Notes: generated by a model not told the origin, from the letters alone. 64,000 nucleotides of DNA from an uncultured Aquimarina sp. (GCA_947498935.1 CANMMM010000007.1:159954-223953); one strand, 5' to 3'; positions 42,706-52,432 are shown, counted from the stretch's first letter. A program made the numbers and translations.

Positions 42706-45228
42706 ATGAATCATTTATTTACACACAGGCTTCTTTTTGCACTGACATTTTGTGCATTAATAGTGGGTAGTACTTCTGCTATCCAAGCGCAAGAAAAACC
42801 AAACATCATAGTCATTCTGGTAGACGATATGGGCTATTCTGATCTAGGGTGTACGGGCTCTGAAATCAACACTCCTCATATCGATAACTTGGCCGACAAG
42901 GGTGCACTCTTTACCAATGCCTATAACACCTCGCGCTGTTGCCCCTCTAGAGCTAGTTTGCTCACAGGGCAATACCAGTGGGACGCTGGAATGGGACATA
43001 TGGATACTGACAGAAGTATTTTTCCGGAATACCAAGGCTTCCTAAACCAAAAAACAGCCACCATTGCCGAAATTCTAAACCAAAACGGTTATCAATCCTT
43101 TATGGCTGGTAAATGGCATGTAGGGAGTAAAGAACGAAACATGTGGCCCGATTACCAAGGGTTTGATCAGTTTTATGGCACTCCTGCAGGAGGTGGGATT
43201 TATTTCTACCCTTCTAAGTTTTACAGACGAAATGTATACTGGAATGGCGTAGAAGTTACTCCTGATGAAAATTGGTATTCTACTAATGCCTTCACCGATT
43301 TTGCTATCAATTACATCAAAAATGACAAAGACCCTAACAAACCCTTTTTTATGTATTTAGCCTACATCGCTCCGCACTTTCCACTACAAGCCAAAGAAGA
43401 GGATATCCAAAAATACGAAGGCGTATACGACAGCGGATATAACCAAATCCGAAATGCTCGCTTCCAGAAACAGCAACAACTGGGCATCGTACCTAGAGGA
43501 CTCCCCATGTCGCCTGCCGCTGTAGATTGGAGTACGGTATCTAACAAGGAAACAGCAGCTCGTAAAATGGAAGTGTATGCTGCCATGATGGATCGATTGG
43601 ATCATAATATCGGAAGATTGATGCAAACGCTCTCTGAAGAGCAAATCGAAGAAAATACGATGGTCATCTTTTTATCGGATAATGGAGGCGCCAGCACCAA
43701 TTTTAATAAAACGCCTAGCGCTACAATCGGTAGTCGCAATTCGAATGCCGCGTATGGAAAATGGTACAATGTGAGTAATACGCCCTATCGCACCTCTAAA
43801 AAGAAGGAACACGAAGGAGGGATCATTACGCCTATGATCATTCACTGGCCTAATGGACTACGAGAAAAAGGAGCTGTTATCAAAGATCCTGTACACATCA
43901 TGGATATCATGCCTAGTTGTCTAGAGGCTGCCAATGTTCCCTACCCTGCGACATATAATAACGTGCCACTAGACCCTATGGATGGTCGCAGTTTTATCCC
44001 GATGCTCAAAGAAGGGGCACAGCTCGCAGACCGCACATTATTCTGGGAACACGAAGGAAATAAAGCAGTACGAGAAGGGGATTGGAAACTCGTAGCACTA
44101 CACAAAAAATCATGGGAACTCTATAAAATCACCGAAGATCCTTATGAACTGAATAACCTAGCCACACAAGAACCTGCTATTTTTAATGAATTACAGACCA
44201 AATACTACCAATGGGCTGCCAAACACGGTGTCAAGGATTGGCCTGAGATCAATAACATTCCTGCTCCAAAACTACTAAAAGCTCAGCATGATATTGCTAC
44301 ATCAGCCATACAGCTACAATGGATAGACGGCTCTAAAGAAGAACAAGGTGTAAAGATTGATCGCTCTACAAACGGAGGCGTTTACACCCGCATCGCTACC
44401 ATAGCCCAAGCCGACGTGCTAGCTTATACCGATACCGATGTACAGCTAGGGAATACCTATGCATATCGTATCCGTCAGTACATTCCTGGGCAGCTCAATT
44501 CGCCTTATTCGAATACCGCACAAATAGCACTAGATGCCGCTATAGACACCAATACTAATGTGGCACAAGGAAAAACCATCCAAGCCTACAGTTCACAGCG
44601 AGGCACATACTTAGCTCCTAACGCTATTGACGGAAATAAAGACGCTACTGATAACCAAAGTCGATGGATGACCGAAGCAGGCGCTACATACCCGCATTAC
44701 TTAGAAATCGATCTACAAGGCAACTTTACCATTCACACCCTACAATTATTCACAGGCTATAATGGGTATCACTCGCCAATTATCGACTTCGCTTTTCAAT
44801 ACTGGGATGGTAGCGCTTGGCAGCCGTTAGTAACGGTTACGGATAATACAGACCCGACTTTCGAAGCTAGTTTTAACGCTACTCATACGGCTAAAGTACG
44901 GTTAGAAGTCACCAAAGCCACTAAAAATACTGTCAAACTATACGAAATCGAAGTACTAGGTAGTGCGTGTGCAACCGCCAAAAATGCAGCCACTCCCAAA
45001 ACATCAGTATTTAAAGAGAAAAGTCCAATTAAGATATATCCCAATCCAGCTAAAGGGGATATTTTATATATAGAAGGCAGTGCAGAAACACTACAATTTT
45101 ATGATGTACTCGGGCATAGCATCCCAGTAACACGCTCAGGCAATACGATGGATATTTCACAGCTGGCCAAAGGCATGTATTTTATACAGATCAATCAACA
45201 AACTACCCTACAATTCTTAAAAGAGTAG
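42706..45228 (+). CDS. Arylsulfatase with fibronectin-III, discoidin-type and T9SS sorting domains
   Basis: 840 residues. A signal peptide (about 1-28, ending SAIQAQ) is followed by an S1 sulfatase domain (about 30-510). The formylglycine motif is CCPSRASLLTG (first Cys modified), with metal ligands in VDDMGYSDLGCTG and FLSDNGGAS. A fibronectin-III-like segment (about 525-610), a discoidin/F5-8C-like domain (about 620-755, QAYSSQRGTYLAPNAIDGNKDATDNQSRWM), and a C-terminal T9SS type A domain (about 765-840, KIYPNPAKGDILYIEG...GMYFIQI) follow. It desulfates polysaccharides outside the cell, anchored or released by T9SS. The architecture fits algal polysaccharide use. A MITE lies in its promoter. 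Confidence 0.95.
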   Translation: MNHLFTHRLLFALTFCALIVGSTSAIQAQEKPNIIVILVDDMGYSDLGCTGSEINTPHIDNLADKGALFTNAYNTSRCCPSRASLLTGQYQWDAGMGHMDTDRSIFPEYQGFLNQKTATIAEILNQNGYQSFMAGKWHVGSKERNMWPDYQGFDQFYGTPAGGGIYFYPSKFYRRNVYWNGVEVTPDENWYSTNAFTDFAINYIKNDKDPNKPFFMYLAYIAPHFPLQAKEEDIQKYEGVYDSGYNQIRNARFQKQQQLGIVPRGLPMSPAAVDWSTVSNKETAARKMEVYAAMMDRLDHNIGRLMQTLSEEQIEENTMVIFLSDNGGASTNFNKTPSATIGSRNSNAAYGKWYNVSNTPYRTSKKKEHEGGIITPMIIHWPNGLREKGAVIKDPVHIMDIMPSCLEAANVPYPATYNNVPLDPMDGRSFIPMLKEGAQLADRTLFWEHEGNKAVREGDWKLVALHKKSWELYKITEDPYELNNLATQEPAIFNELQTKYYQWAAKHGVKDWPEINNIPAPKLLKAQHDIATSAIQLQWIDGSKEEQGVKIDRSTNGGVYTRIATIAQADVLAYTDTDVQLGNTYAYRIRQYIPGQLNSPYSNTAQIALDAAIDTNTNVAQGKTIQAYSSQRGTYLAPNAIDGNKDATDNQSRWMTEAGATYPHYLEIDLQGNFTIHTLQLFTGYNGYHSPIIDFAFQYWDGSAWQPLVTVTDNTDPTFEASFNATHTAKVRLEVTKATKNTVKLYEIEVLGSACATAKNAATPKTSVFKEKSPIKIYPNPAKGDILYIEGSAETLQFYDVLGHSIPVTRSGNTMDISQLAKGMYFIQINQQTTLQFLKE

Positions 45229-45249
45229 GATAAAATCACTCATCAAATA

Positions 45250-45288
45250 AAAAAACCGAATACACATTGCTCGTTGTATTCGGTTTTA
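45250..45288 (+). terminator. Rho-independent terminator after the sulfatase
   Basis: AAAACCGAATACA / TTGTATTCGGTTTT forms a stem of about 12 bp around a short loop, with A- and T-runs on both sides, so it can act in both directions. Confidence 0.85.
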
Positions 45289-45531
45289 TATTTCATGCTG
45301 ATACATGATTTTCATTTTTTAATTACTACTCATTCCATTGCACTATCTATGTATTGCATGCCTACTTGCTGCAGGTAATTCTTTTATAAATTTTAGAATA
45401 GTTGGCCAATAGATACCTAGGGATTTACTAATTACATTCATCATAACATTTCTTTTTTTAGATTCATACTTTATTACCTATTAAATTTCAAAAGACATGC
45501 CATGTTTTCATAAGATTTCCTTAAATTTTTT

Positions 45532-45620
45532 GGGCGTTACCACAAGGGTCGGGCTATCCGTTCCAATTCCTCGCACCTCCTATCGTCGGGCTGTGGGATT
45601 TCCTCTACTATCCCTAACGC
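45532..45620 (+). repeat. Dispersed GGGCGTTACC element, copy 6 (long-insert type)
   Basis: 89 bp with the TTCCAATTCCTCGCACC...GGGATTTCC interior. Ends GGGCGTTACC and CCCTAACGC are exact. Confidence 0.85.
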
Positions 45621-45659
45621 AAATAATCACCACTCTATAGTCAAATGGTTTTTGCTATG

Positions 45660-45747
45660 AACTCATCTTGACTTTTTGTTTTCCCTAAAAAATGACTGCA
45701 TTTGGTCACAAAATCTAGCGATGTTCGCTAACATCGAAACAGTTTAT
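45660..45747. mobile_element. MITE-like chimera (type-2 left, type-1 right)
   Basis: The left side AACTCATCTTGACTTTTTG plus TTTTCCCTAAAAAATGACTG equals the type-2 left end at 29370. The right side TTTGGTCACAAAATCT and the hairpin CGATGTTCGCTAACATCG match the right half of type 1. The core is lost. Confidence 0.5.
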
Positions 45748-45762
45748 AGCACTGTTATATTC

Positions 45763-46344
45763 TTATTTACACAGCTCCCCTAACCGTTCTACTTTTTGAA
45801 GCCACTTAGCTCGAAACGCAGGTTTTGATAATCGTAGCGATCCTATAGTAGTTATACGTACCTTCTGTACTCCTATAAATTGTAATGTTAATTTTTTCAT
45901 CGCATGATGACTCGGAGTTCGATTGATCCATGTATAATACCAACTGGGTTGATCTAAGGTGCAAATAATACTCGCTGTCACTCCCTTAAAATGTTTATCC
46001 CACCAAACAGAGTTTTCTCGTTTACGAAAAGCAAATCCCGGTAACAACACCCTATCGATAAATCCTTTTAGCATAGCAGGCACTCCTCCCCACCACACCG
46101 GATACACCCATACCCAATGATTTGCCCATTTTAGTATTTCTTGGCTCTTTACCAAATCTGGTTCTAGTTCCATCGATTTTCTGTAACCGTATTTAAGATT
46201 CGGATCAAACCTTAGATCAGCAATTCGGATCTCCTGCACTTCAAAGCCCGAAGCTATAGCTCCCTTTTTATATGCCGCTGCCAATGCATAATTATAACTC
46301 TTCTTATCTGGATGCCCGATTAATAAGGCAATTCGCTTTTTCAT
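45763..46344 (-). CDS. NAD(P)H oxidoreductase, flavodoxin-like (MdaB/KefF type)
   Basis: 193 residues. The flavodoxin-like fold is marked by [23 protein letters not shown] at the start, [34 protein letters not shown] in the middle and a [12 protein letters not shown] stretch. Such enzymes reduce quinones with NAD(P)H using FAD or FMN. No partner transporter is next to it. Followed by the small membrane protein at 46430 on the same strand. Confidence 0.9.
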   Translation of the reverse strand: MKKRIALLIGHPDKKSYNYALAAAYKKGAIASGFEVQEIRIADLRFDPNLKYGYRKSMELEPDLVKSQEILKWANHWVWVYPVWWGGVPAMLKGFIDRVLLPGFAFRKRENSVWWDKHFKGVTASIICTLDQPSWYYTWINRTPSHHAMKKLTLQFIGVQKVRITTIGSLRLSKPAFRAKWLQKVERLGELCK

Positions 46345-46429
46345 TTTTATTTACTTTTCTAGTGTTTAACACACAATATTTCCTGTACACTCCTCTTCTC
46401 TATCTCCATCAATACCGATCCGATACTTT

Positions 46430-46831
46430 CTAAACCACAGCAGTATGTTGCTGCTGATGTAGCTTTCGTATTCCTAGTATTAACAGCACTCCAATAGGTA
46501 TTAATAACAGCCATTGTGGTGCTAAAATCCCATACCAAAAACTAACTACTATAAATGGAATCCCTGATAGTATATAGAGCATCGCAATAAAATGAAGTAA
46601 CTCTTTTTTAGATGCATCATAGTGTTGCGAGCCCGTCATTAAAATCACATAAGAAGTAAAAAATAATAAGATGGTAATCATATGCCATGCCCCTACTAAT
46701 TCTCCCTTGGGTTGTACTGCTACAGTACTTTGGAGTAATGGATCGACCAATTCTATTTGCCCTCCTACTAAATGAAGAATGGCCGAAAAAAGATTAAGTA
46801 TTCCTGCTGCTTTAATAAAAATATGTTTCAT
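46430..46831 (-). CDS. Four-helix membrane protein, unknown
   Basis: 133 residues, with helices at about 8-28, 45-65, 75-95 and 100-120. No conserved catalytic motif. It could be one of the small DUF4267/DoxX-like membrane proteins, but I cannot place it. It lies 85 bp upstream of the oxidoreductase on the same strand. Confidence 0.6.
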   Translation of the reverse strand: MKHIFIKAAGILNLFSAILHLVGGQIELVDPLLQSTVAVQPKGELVGAWHMITILLFFTSYVILMTGSQHYDASKKELLHFIAMLYILSGIPFIVVSFWYGILAPQWLLLIPIGVLLILGIRKLHQQQHTAVV

Positions 46832-46956
46832 TACCTACTTAGGTGTTATGGTTATTTTTCTGGTTACATGCTATATCCATTGTGAACACATCGCGATTAT
46901 AAACACATCCTAACTGTTTATTTTTGACCGAAAAGAAAAAGTAAAGATGCCTTCTA

Positions 46957-47295
46957 TTAGAAATATTTTTTCAGACGATGTTCTAATGGCGTATTGGTCA
47001 CATTGGCTTTATTAAAGAAATGAAACAAGGTCATAGATGCAGGTACTATGAGAAATACAGCACATATCATAAAAGTTACTACACCGCTAACAATAGCTAG
47101 TACCTGACTGGCTGTTTCCCCGATATACGGAATTATACTATGGGCTTGCGGATCGAAATAATGATATACCCAAAGCCCATAATCATAGCACCGAATTGCA
47201 GTTTCGTATACCAACCATGCTGGGTAAAACCATTTTCGAATAGGTACCCACCATGCGCCCCAAATAGATTGTAATTGAATAGTAGTTGCTTCCAT
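46957..47295 (-). CDS. Small membrane protein, unknown (112 aa)
   Basis: 112 residues with one strong helix (about 65-90, SQVLAIVSGVVTFMICAVFLIVP) and an aromatic-rich N-terminal part (WGAWWVPIRKWFYPAWLVY) that may lie at the membrane surface. No known domain. It is preceded on the opposite-read side by a Crp/Fnr gene on the same strand. Confidence 0.55.
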   Translation of the reverse strand: MEATTIQLQSIWGAWWVPIRKWFYPAWLVYETAIRCYDYGLWVYHYFDPQAHSIIPYIGETASQVLAIVSGVVTFMICAVFLIVPASMTLFHFFNKANVTNTPLEHRLKKYF

Positions 47296-47351
47296 TTTTT
47301 TAATCTTTCTACAAAGATGGTAGTTATGGAAGTCGTATCATTTGATCTAGA

Positions 47352-47933
47352 TCAAATTCGTGTTTTAGGGTTTCGTATTCTGCTCAAGGTTTCGAGCGTA
47401 ATCCCTAGATATGAAGCAATATGCGTAAGCGGAATTCTTTGGGTAATATCGGGATACATAGTCGTTAGATGCTGAAATCGTTCGTCTGCCTTGGCAAATT
47501 GAATCATATGCAATCGTTCGCATAGTCCTAGCATTGTTTCTGTTACGACCTTACTAATCAATCGCTCAAAATCATGGAACTGTTCCGACAGCGTAGCCAC
47601 TGTATCTTTTGAGAATTCTAATACCACAGCATCCTCTACGAATGCTACGTAATGCGGGCTAGGATCTGAACTAAAAAAACTAACGATCGCAGCCATAAAT
47701 TGATTTTCGAATGTAAACCAATCAGAAATATCTTTCCCGTCTTTTAGATAATAAGCCCTAGCACAGCCTTGTATCACAAAATACGCTTCCTTCGAAAACT
47801 GCCCCTCTCGTACTACTACAGTTCCTTTTTTAAATTCTCTAAGTCTCGCACTAGCAGTAAATGCTTCTTGGCAGGCTGTAGAAAGTGGTGAATAGAGCGC
47901 CGCTATATCACTTATAATTTCTTGTGTATTCAT
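47352..47933 (-). CDS. Crp/Fnr-family transcriptional regulator
   Basis: I start at ATG 47933 (MNTQEIISDIAALYSPLS); an upstream ATG adds eight residues. About 193 residues with a cyclic-nucleotide-binding fold (TVVVREGQFSKEAYFVIQGCARAYYLKDG) and a C-terminal winged helix (ITQRIPLTHIASYLGITLETLSRIRN). Unlike the other Crp-like gene of the window it belongs to the shorter, redox/stress type common in this class. Nearby genes (PPOX, flavodoxin-like) suggest stress response, but no operator was recognised. Confidence 0.88.
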   Translation of the reverse strand: MNTQEIISDIAALYSPLSTACQEAFTASARLREFKKGTVVVREGQFSKEAYFVIQGCARAYYLKDGKDISDWFTFENQFMAAIVSFFSSDPSPHYVAFVEDAVVLEFSKDTVATLSEQFHDFERLISKVVTETMLGLCERLHMIQFAKADERFQHLTTMYPDITQRIPLTHIASYLGITLETLSRIRNPKTRI

Positions 47934-47997
47934 ATATAATTGATTGATGATGTGCAACTCAGCAACTTATTGCTACTCTCCCCAACGATAAGAAGTT

Positions 47998-48297
47998 TTA
48001 TACCAAAATACGTACAGCAATCCGATCTCCCAATTGCAGATTGGCTTTTTTTCTAATTGCAGCTTTTAGGGGTAGTAGATACGTTTCTTGTTTTTTGTCA
48101 AACCAAATGGCAGTATCCCATTCCACAGCATTCACCTTGGCTGTAGCTTTCATCCGCCCCCAACCTTCTTCCTGCCATTGCAGATGTTTTCTGATTTCGG
48201 CAGACATATCTTTTGGCACAGAAACAAAATACCAACCACCTGTTTCTGAGGATCTCCATATACTATTAGAAAAATCATAGTTGATTTTGGCCTGCAT
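47998..48297 (-). CDS. DUF1905 domain protein
   Basis: 99 residues. The sequence IWRSSETGGWYFVSVPKDMSAEIRKHLQ...GWGRMKATAKVNAVEWDTAIWFDKKQETYLLPLKAAIRKKANLQLGDRIAV fits the DUF1905 beta-barrel domain, often alone or fused to YdeI-like domains. Function not established. It is expressed from the minus strand, upstream of the Crp/Fnr gene by 64 bp. Confidence 0.85.
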   Translation of the reverse strand: MQAKINYDFSNSIWRSSETGGWYFVSVPKDMSAEIRKHLQWQEEGWGRMKATAKVNAVEWDTAIWFDKKQETYLLPLKAAIRKKANLQLGDRIAVRILV

Positions 48298-48324
48298 GTT
48301 GTTTTCTTTTTTAATGTAGTTATT

Positions 48325-48430
48325 GAAGTGATTTAAACTTTTTACAATTTGCTATAAAAACGATCTTTTGCCCCCAAATTTTGTAATTTTTGAGTTCCGT
48401 AGCGCTGCTATGCAACTAAAAAATCACTTC
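48325..48430. mobile_element. MITE-like element, type 1, shortened (106 bp)
   Basis: GAAGTGATTTAAACTTTTTA on the left and AAAAAATCACTTC on the right form the (shortened) inverted ends; core TTCCGTAGCGCTGCTATGCA lies near the right end. The region right of the core is missing. Confidence 0.7.
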
Positions 48431-48450
48431 ATTCTATAATATCACTCACG

Positions 48451-49002
48451 CTATGCATCTTTAAAAATATGGGTTTCAAACCCATCAATACTCACTGAGT
48501 TTTTCTTTTCCCAATACGCTTCTATACCTTCTTTCCCTTGTTTTTCTGCCCAAGTAGTTAGCGTAGTACGTTCTTCTTTAAAGTCCATAAATGGCACCGC
48601 CATACCACAAGAGGTCTGCACTAGATCCACCTCCATTTCTATGATTTGTCTAGCTCCTGCATTTTCAGGAAATAAATTCGAATAGTCGTGATACGTACGA
48701 TCCCTTGGGTGATAGATACGTGCAGTTCCATACAGTCTTAGAATCAAAGGCTTTCCTTCAAAAGCACAAAATAGAATCGTCATCCTATTATTGCGCAATA
48801 CATGAGCTGCTGTTTCATTCCCACTTCCAGTAAGATTCAGCCATACGACTGTATTAGGATCAATCACTCTAAAGGAGTCCGTTCCTTTTGGCGATATATT
48901 CACCCTCCCTTTCGTAGCAGCAGTGCCTACAAAGAAGATTTTTTGTTGTGCTATAAACCGCTGTAAATCTGGCGTAATACTTTCTAATTGTTTCCCCATA
49001 GA
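48451..49002 (-). CDS. Pyridoxamine 5'-phosphate oxidase-fold protein
   Basis: I start at ATG 49002 (MGKQLESITPDLQRFIAQQ), ten codons inside the longest frame. About 183 residues. The split-barrel FMN-binding fold is marked by FFVGTAATKGRVNISPKGTDSFRVIDPNTVVWLNLTGSGNETAAHVLRNNRMTILFC. Such proteins reduce or oxidise small molecules with FMN or F420. It lies in a minus-strand stress-type group. The substrate is unknown. Confidence 0.88.
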   Translation of the reverse strand, partial: SMGKQLESITPDLQRFIAQQKIFFVGTAATKGRVNISPKGTDSFRVIDPNTVVWLNLTGSGNETAAHVLRNNRMTILFCAFEGKPLILRLYGTARIYHPRDRTYHDYSNLFPENAGARQIIEMEVDLVQTSCGMAVPFMDFKEERTTLTTWAEKQGKEGIEAYWEKKNSVSIDGFETHIFKDA

Positions 49003-49254
49003 CACGATAATTTGTTGATCACTAATGATCAATCTAAGATGCTAAAAAAATCTGTGTAGACCAAGGTTTTTTGTGGTACTATTTTTTAACTCCTATCTTT
49101 TTATGAGGAGCTGTTAATCCTTTTATCAAAGCTTTATAATTTTCAACCATAACGTCTGGAAACATCCGATTCACCTAATCTATACGCTTTCTAATTTCAT
49201 CGTTGCTAAACACTACCGCCCATCAACAAATTACTACATCCCATCTCACAAAAA

Positions 49255-49288
49255 AACATCGGAGATACGCACCTCCGATGTTTCCTTT
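49255..49288 (-). terminator. Bidirectional Rho-independent terminator
   Basis: AACATCGGAG-atacgcac-CTCCGATGTT is a 10-bp perfect stem; minus-strand T-run of six follows. It ends the lipoprotein gene at 49355. Confidence 0.85.
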
Positions 49289-49354
49289 TTTACAGTCTTA
49301 ATACATGCTGCTTTTTATATAGATTGGTAGTTGCTACACAACTTTTATATAGTG

Positions 49355-50380
49355 CTACTTATCCATCATAAGATCAAATTGATCATACGGCTTGGCATAC
49401 CGAATTCGTAATCTAAAACTTGTTTTCTGGCTAGTACTCCAATGCCAATTGTATACTTTCGTTTTGTTGGCTTGGATTTCATACAATGCGACTTTACTCC
49501 CATTCTTCATAATATTCCACTTGCCATTCCAATAATATTCAAAAGAGACTTGTGGGCCTTGGTAGATAGAGCAACTTCCCGGTTGGTTACAATCAGGATC
49601 TACACTACACAGATTACCGCAATATAAGATCGTATGAGAGTTGTAGTTCGTCTCCACATTTTTAGTACACACTTTACCTCTCCATTTTTTAATATTGCTA
49701 AACTTGGCTATCAGTTTATATCTAGGATTACCCCAACATTGCCCTAATCCTACGTTATAGCAATCGGACTTAAACGCATTATAGTTATTCGGTCTTTTAT
49801 CGAGCCGTACATATTCAGGACTGCCCAAAAACCCTCCTGCGATTGAGCTTTGGAATGAAGCATTGTTACAGGCTACATCCGCTGCTTTAGACTGCACTCC
49901 TGATACTGATGTGGTTAATTGGTCTCGCATCCATCCCTGTGCTGGTTGTCTGGTCTTTGCCACTGGGTACAATTCATCGAGTATGGCGGGCACTGCAGTA
50001 CCTGATGTAGAAATAGCCCAAAAGATGTCTCTAGCATTCACTTCTTTTCCTACGGCAGCTTCTATATCTGCCAATGCAGAGCAACCACTACATGCACCTT
50101 CTTCTAATACCAATACCCCAGACACATCTTCTTCTTGTGCATAAAAATGGAGTGTATTCCCATTCGCTAGGAGGATATCTGCTAAACTGGGTAATTGCTC
50201 ATTAGTAGTGAGGGCGATACGATCATCGATCGCTAACGCTTGTGGAGTGATCGTCCCTGTAGTATCAAAAAGATCTTCTTGTATCGATACCATTTGCTGT
50301 GGCGTGGTTTCTTCTGGTTCGCATGCTCCAAAGACTAGTAAACACACGACTGTCGATAGTATTATTTTTATATTTTTCAT
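49355..50380 (-). CDS. Cys-rich lipoprotein, unknown (341 aa)
   Basis: A lipoprotein signal MKNIKIILSTVVCLLVFGAC is followed by EPEETTP. The N-terminal third has GACSGCSALADIEAAVGKEV, and the C-terminal half has nine or more cysteines (NSHTILYCGNLCSVDPDCNQPGSCSIYQGPQVSFEYYW) and Trp-rich strands, suggesting a disulfide-rich extracellular domain. No family recognised. It is the last gene of the minus-strand accessory block and is separated from its neighbour by a dispersed repeat. Confidence 0.7.
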   Translation of the reverse strand: MKNIKIILSTVVCLLVFGACEPEETTPQQMVSIQEDLFDTTGTITPQALAIDDRIALTTNEQLPSLADILLANGNTLHFYAQEEDVSGVLVLEEGACSGCSALADIEAAVGKEVNARDIFWAISTSGTAVPAILDELYPVAKTRQPAQGWMRDQLTTSVSGVQSKAADVACNNASFQSSIAGGFLGSPEYVRLDKRPNNYNAFKSDCYNVGLGQCWGNPRYKLIAKFSNIKKWRGKVCTKNVETNYNSHTILYCGNLCSVDPDCNQPGSCSIYQGPQVSFEYYWNGKWNIMKNGSKVALYEIQANKTKVYNWHWSTSQKTSFRLRIRYAKPYDQFDLMMDK

Positions 50381-50422
50381 TTTTGTAAAATTTTATTGTT
50401 ATAGTCCTACTTTGTTATCTTA

Positions 50423-50511
50423 GGGCGTTCCCCAAGGGTCGGGCTTTCCGCTACAATTCCTCGCTACTCCTATGGTCGTAGCTGTGGGATTTTCACTGCA
50501 ATCCCTAACGC
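50423..50511 (+). repeat. Dispersed GGGCGTTACC element, copy 7 (long-insert type)
   Basis: 89 bp, with a changed left arm (GGGCGTTCCCCAAGGGTCGG) and the CTACAATTCCTCG interior. It lies just upstream of the 341-residue lipoprotein gene. Confidence 0.8.
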
Positions 50512-50599
50512 AAAAAAACAATACCCACTGAGATGACAACGTAGGATGAAATTGATTAGATTAGATTTTTAGAATTGAAAAAAGTGTAAGTCTCTCTAA

Positions 50600-50965
50600 T
50601 TACTCCCATCCAAATTTCCAATGCAAGAATCCTTTTCGCTGTATACAAAAACGTCTTCCGTTTTTAGGCTTTGTACAGCGTTTTTTGCCTAATAGCATGA
50701 CTTCTGTAGGTTCTGTAGCAAAGTCATCGATAGGTGTTTCTCCTATACGGACTAAAAAACGATTGATAACGAGTGGTGTGATATGCTTATCTCTTAGTTC
50801 GAAAGTGCCTCGATGTTTTCGGTAGGAGCTGACTAGCAGGTCTACGGTTCGTGCTTCTATAGTATTTTTGGTCTCTACTGGGTGCTCTATACCCGATTCT
50901 ACTACTGGTTGTTCGCAAGCGATGCATATACAACACAGCATGAATGCATATATACTTATTTTCAT
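50600..50965 (-). CDS. Small lipoprotein, unknown (121 aa)
   Basis: MKISIYAFMLCCICIAC gives a lipobox (CIAC). The mature part has HPVETKNTIEARTVDLLVSSYRKHRGTFELRDKHITPLV and a basic Cys-containing tail (GKKRCTKPKNGRRFCIQRKG). It could be a small immunity or secretion accessory protein; no family is recognised. Between two dispersed-repeat copies. Confidence 0.62.
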   Translation of the reverse strand: MKISIYAFMLCCICIACEQPVVESGIEHPVETKNTIEARTVDLLVSSYRKHRGTFELRDKHITPLVINRFLVRIGETPIDDFATEPTEVMLLGKKRCTKPKNGRRFCIQRKGFLHWKFGWE

Positions 50966-51255
50966 GATTTCCTAAATTTTAAGATATGATACGTACTCTA
51001 TTAAAGGTTTTTCTGTTTCCACCTTATTGAATCGATTCATAGTACCGTTCCATACCTACGGGTTTTGTTACCCAACAAAATCTATTTTTTTTTAGAAAAT
51101 CTTAATGTTGCGTTCTTTGGTGAAGAAATTATGATTGAAGTGGTGTAAACTTTTCATAAATCTTGCTATGAGTATATGTTCTTTCGCTGCCCGTTCTAAA
51201 ATAGCATGATGGCTCTAACTATACTCACATACTCTTTTTTAAACAATGGCTATTA
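50966..51255. other. Spacer with MITE fragment
   Basis: 290 bp without a gene. It contains the MITE left-end fragment at 51137-51172 and leads to the dispersed-repeat copy at 51256. The rest shows nothing recognised. Confidence 0.45.
51137..51172. mobile_element. MITE-like fragment, left end
   Basis: GAAGTGGTGTAAACTTTTCA followed by TCTTGCTATGAG; a shortened and diverged type-1 left end without a core. Confidence 0.45.
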
Positions 51256-51343
51256 GGGCGTTACCACAGGGGTCGGGCTATCCGTTCCAATTCCTCGCAC
51301 TTCTTAGGTCGTGCTGTGGGATTTCCACTACTATCCCTAACGC
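51256..51343 (+). repeat. Dispersed GGGCGTTACC element, copy 8 (long-insert type)
   Basis: 88 bp with CTATCCGTTCCAATTCCTCG and GGGATTTCCACTACTATCCC. It is followed by the hairpin at 51372 and precedes the 265-residue gene. Confidence 0.85.
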
Positions 51344-51371
51344 AAAAAATGCAGTCATAACTATAAAAGAA

Positions 51372-51397
51372 AACCAGCTACATCACTGCAACTGGTT
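51372..51397 (-). terminator. AACCAG/CTGGTT hairpin, copy 1
   Basis: AACCAGCTACATCACTGCAACTGGTT has a 6-bp outer stem (AACCAG/CTGGTT) with an A-rich run on the plus-left side (T-run on the minus strand). Related hairpins recur at 52433 and 53248 in the same relative position. Confidence 0.6.
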
Positions 51398-51459
51398 CTT
51401 ATGATTTTTAAATTTGAGTTAATAATATTCTAATTACTAGCATTCATCTTTTTGTTCAT

Positions 51460-52257
51460 TCATTTGCTTTCTGAATCTATGACTTTTTTATAAGTGACAC
51501 CATCCCATAATAATTTATCATTATCAATGATTTGTACATAATCTTTATCAAGCCTTTTTAGGGTTAAAAAATCATATGTTAAATCAGGGATACTAATTTC
51601 AAAAACATTCGAATTAGGGTCTTCAACAGAATACATGCCTTCAAATAATTCTATACCTGTTATACCAATGTTAGACAACATTACATCTGGCAACTTAGGA
51701 TATATATTTAATGATATTCCATATAAATTTTTGATGGACTTAAAAGTCATATATGAACTACCATCTTTTCTATATCTATTCTGATCACGTCCCATTCCTA
51801 ATAATTCGATTTCAAACATTAAAGGTTCATGGTGACCATTCAAATCATATATAGGATTATCTATATAAATTGCTATTGAGTCTTTTAAACCGGTATGAAT
51901 TTTCTCTTTTACAAATACTTTTAATACATTATTACGAATCATATAGTCACTAGATAATTCTAACATTTTAATTTTATTATTAGTTACATATGTTCCTCCT
52001 GCAATAGTATCACAGCACACAAACCTAGCAATGAAATTAGGGTTTTCACAATCACTTATATAATAAAACCTATCTTTTTTTAAATGTAATTGCAAGCAAG
52101 GTTTTTCAGTGTTTTTATAAACTTGTAAACCCGTATTTTTAGCATGATAGGTCTTACATGAATAGATTATGAATAACAATATGAAACAAAAAAATAATAC
52201 TGATTTTATCCTTTTATTTTTTTCCAAAATTTCTAAGTGTTTGTATGTACTTGGCAT
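51460..52257 (-). CDS. Secreted/lipid-anchored protein, unknown (265 aa)
   Basis: A basic N-terminus is followed by a hydrophobic helix and a possible lipobox (SVLFFCFILLFIIYSCK). The mature part (TYHAKNTGLQVYKNTEKPCLQLHLKKDRFYYISDCENPNFIARFV...) is beta-rich with several Cys and no recognised family. It lies between dispersed-repeat copies, in the run of genes downstream of the RHS toxin. Role unknown; could be another immunity-type protein. Confidence 0.6.
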   Translation of the reverse strand: MPSTYKHLEILEKNKRIKSVLFFCFILLFIIYSCKTYHAKNTGLQVYKNTEKPCLQLHLKKDRFYYISDCENPNFIARFVCCDTIAGGTYVTNNKIKMLELSSDYMIRNNVLKVFVKEKIHTGLKDSIAIYIDNPIYDLNGHHEPLMFEIELLGMGRDQNRYRKDGSSYMTFKSIKNLYGISLNIYPKLPDVMLSNIGITGIELFEGMYSVEDPNSNVFEISIPDLTYDFLTLKRLDKDYVQIIDNDKLLWDGVTYKKVIDSESK

Positions 52258-52319
52258 TTGATAAATATACTCAAAATCATACCTAAGCAGCAGGTATTGT
52301 TACATAATCATTATAATTA

Positions 52320-52410
52320 GGGCGTTACCATAGGGGACAGGCTCATATCCGCTGTATTTTTTTTGGTTTTTAAAGGAAAGCAAAAAAGGATGCCGCTGCT
52401 ATTCCTAACG
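52320..52410 (+). repeat. Dispersed GGGCGTTACC element, copy 9 (A-rich insert type)
   Basis: 91 bp. The left arm has GGCTCATATCCGCTGTA; the interior GGTTTTTAAAGGAAAGC is of the A-rich type; the last bases read CCTAACG. Confidence 0.75.
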
Positions 52411-52432
52411 TAGCAATAGTCATAAAAGTAAA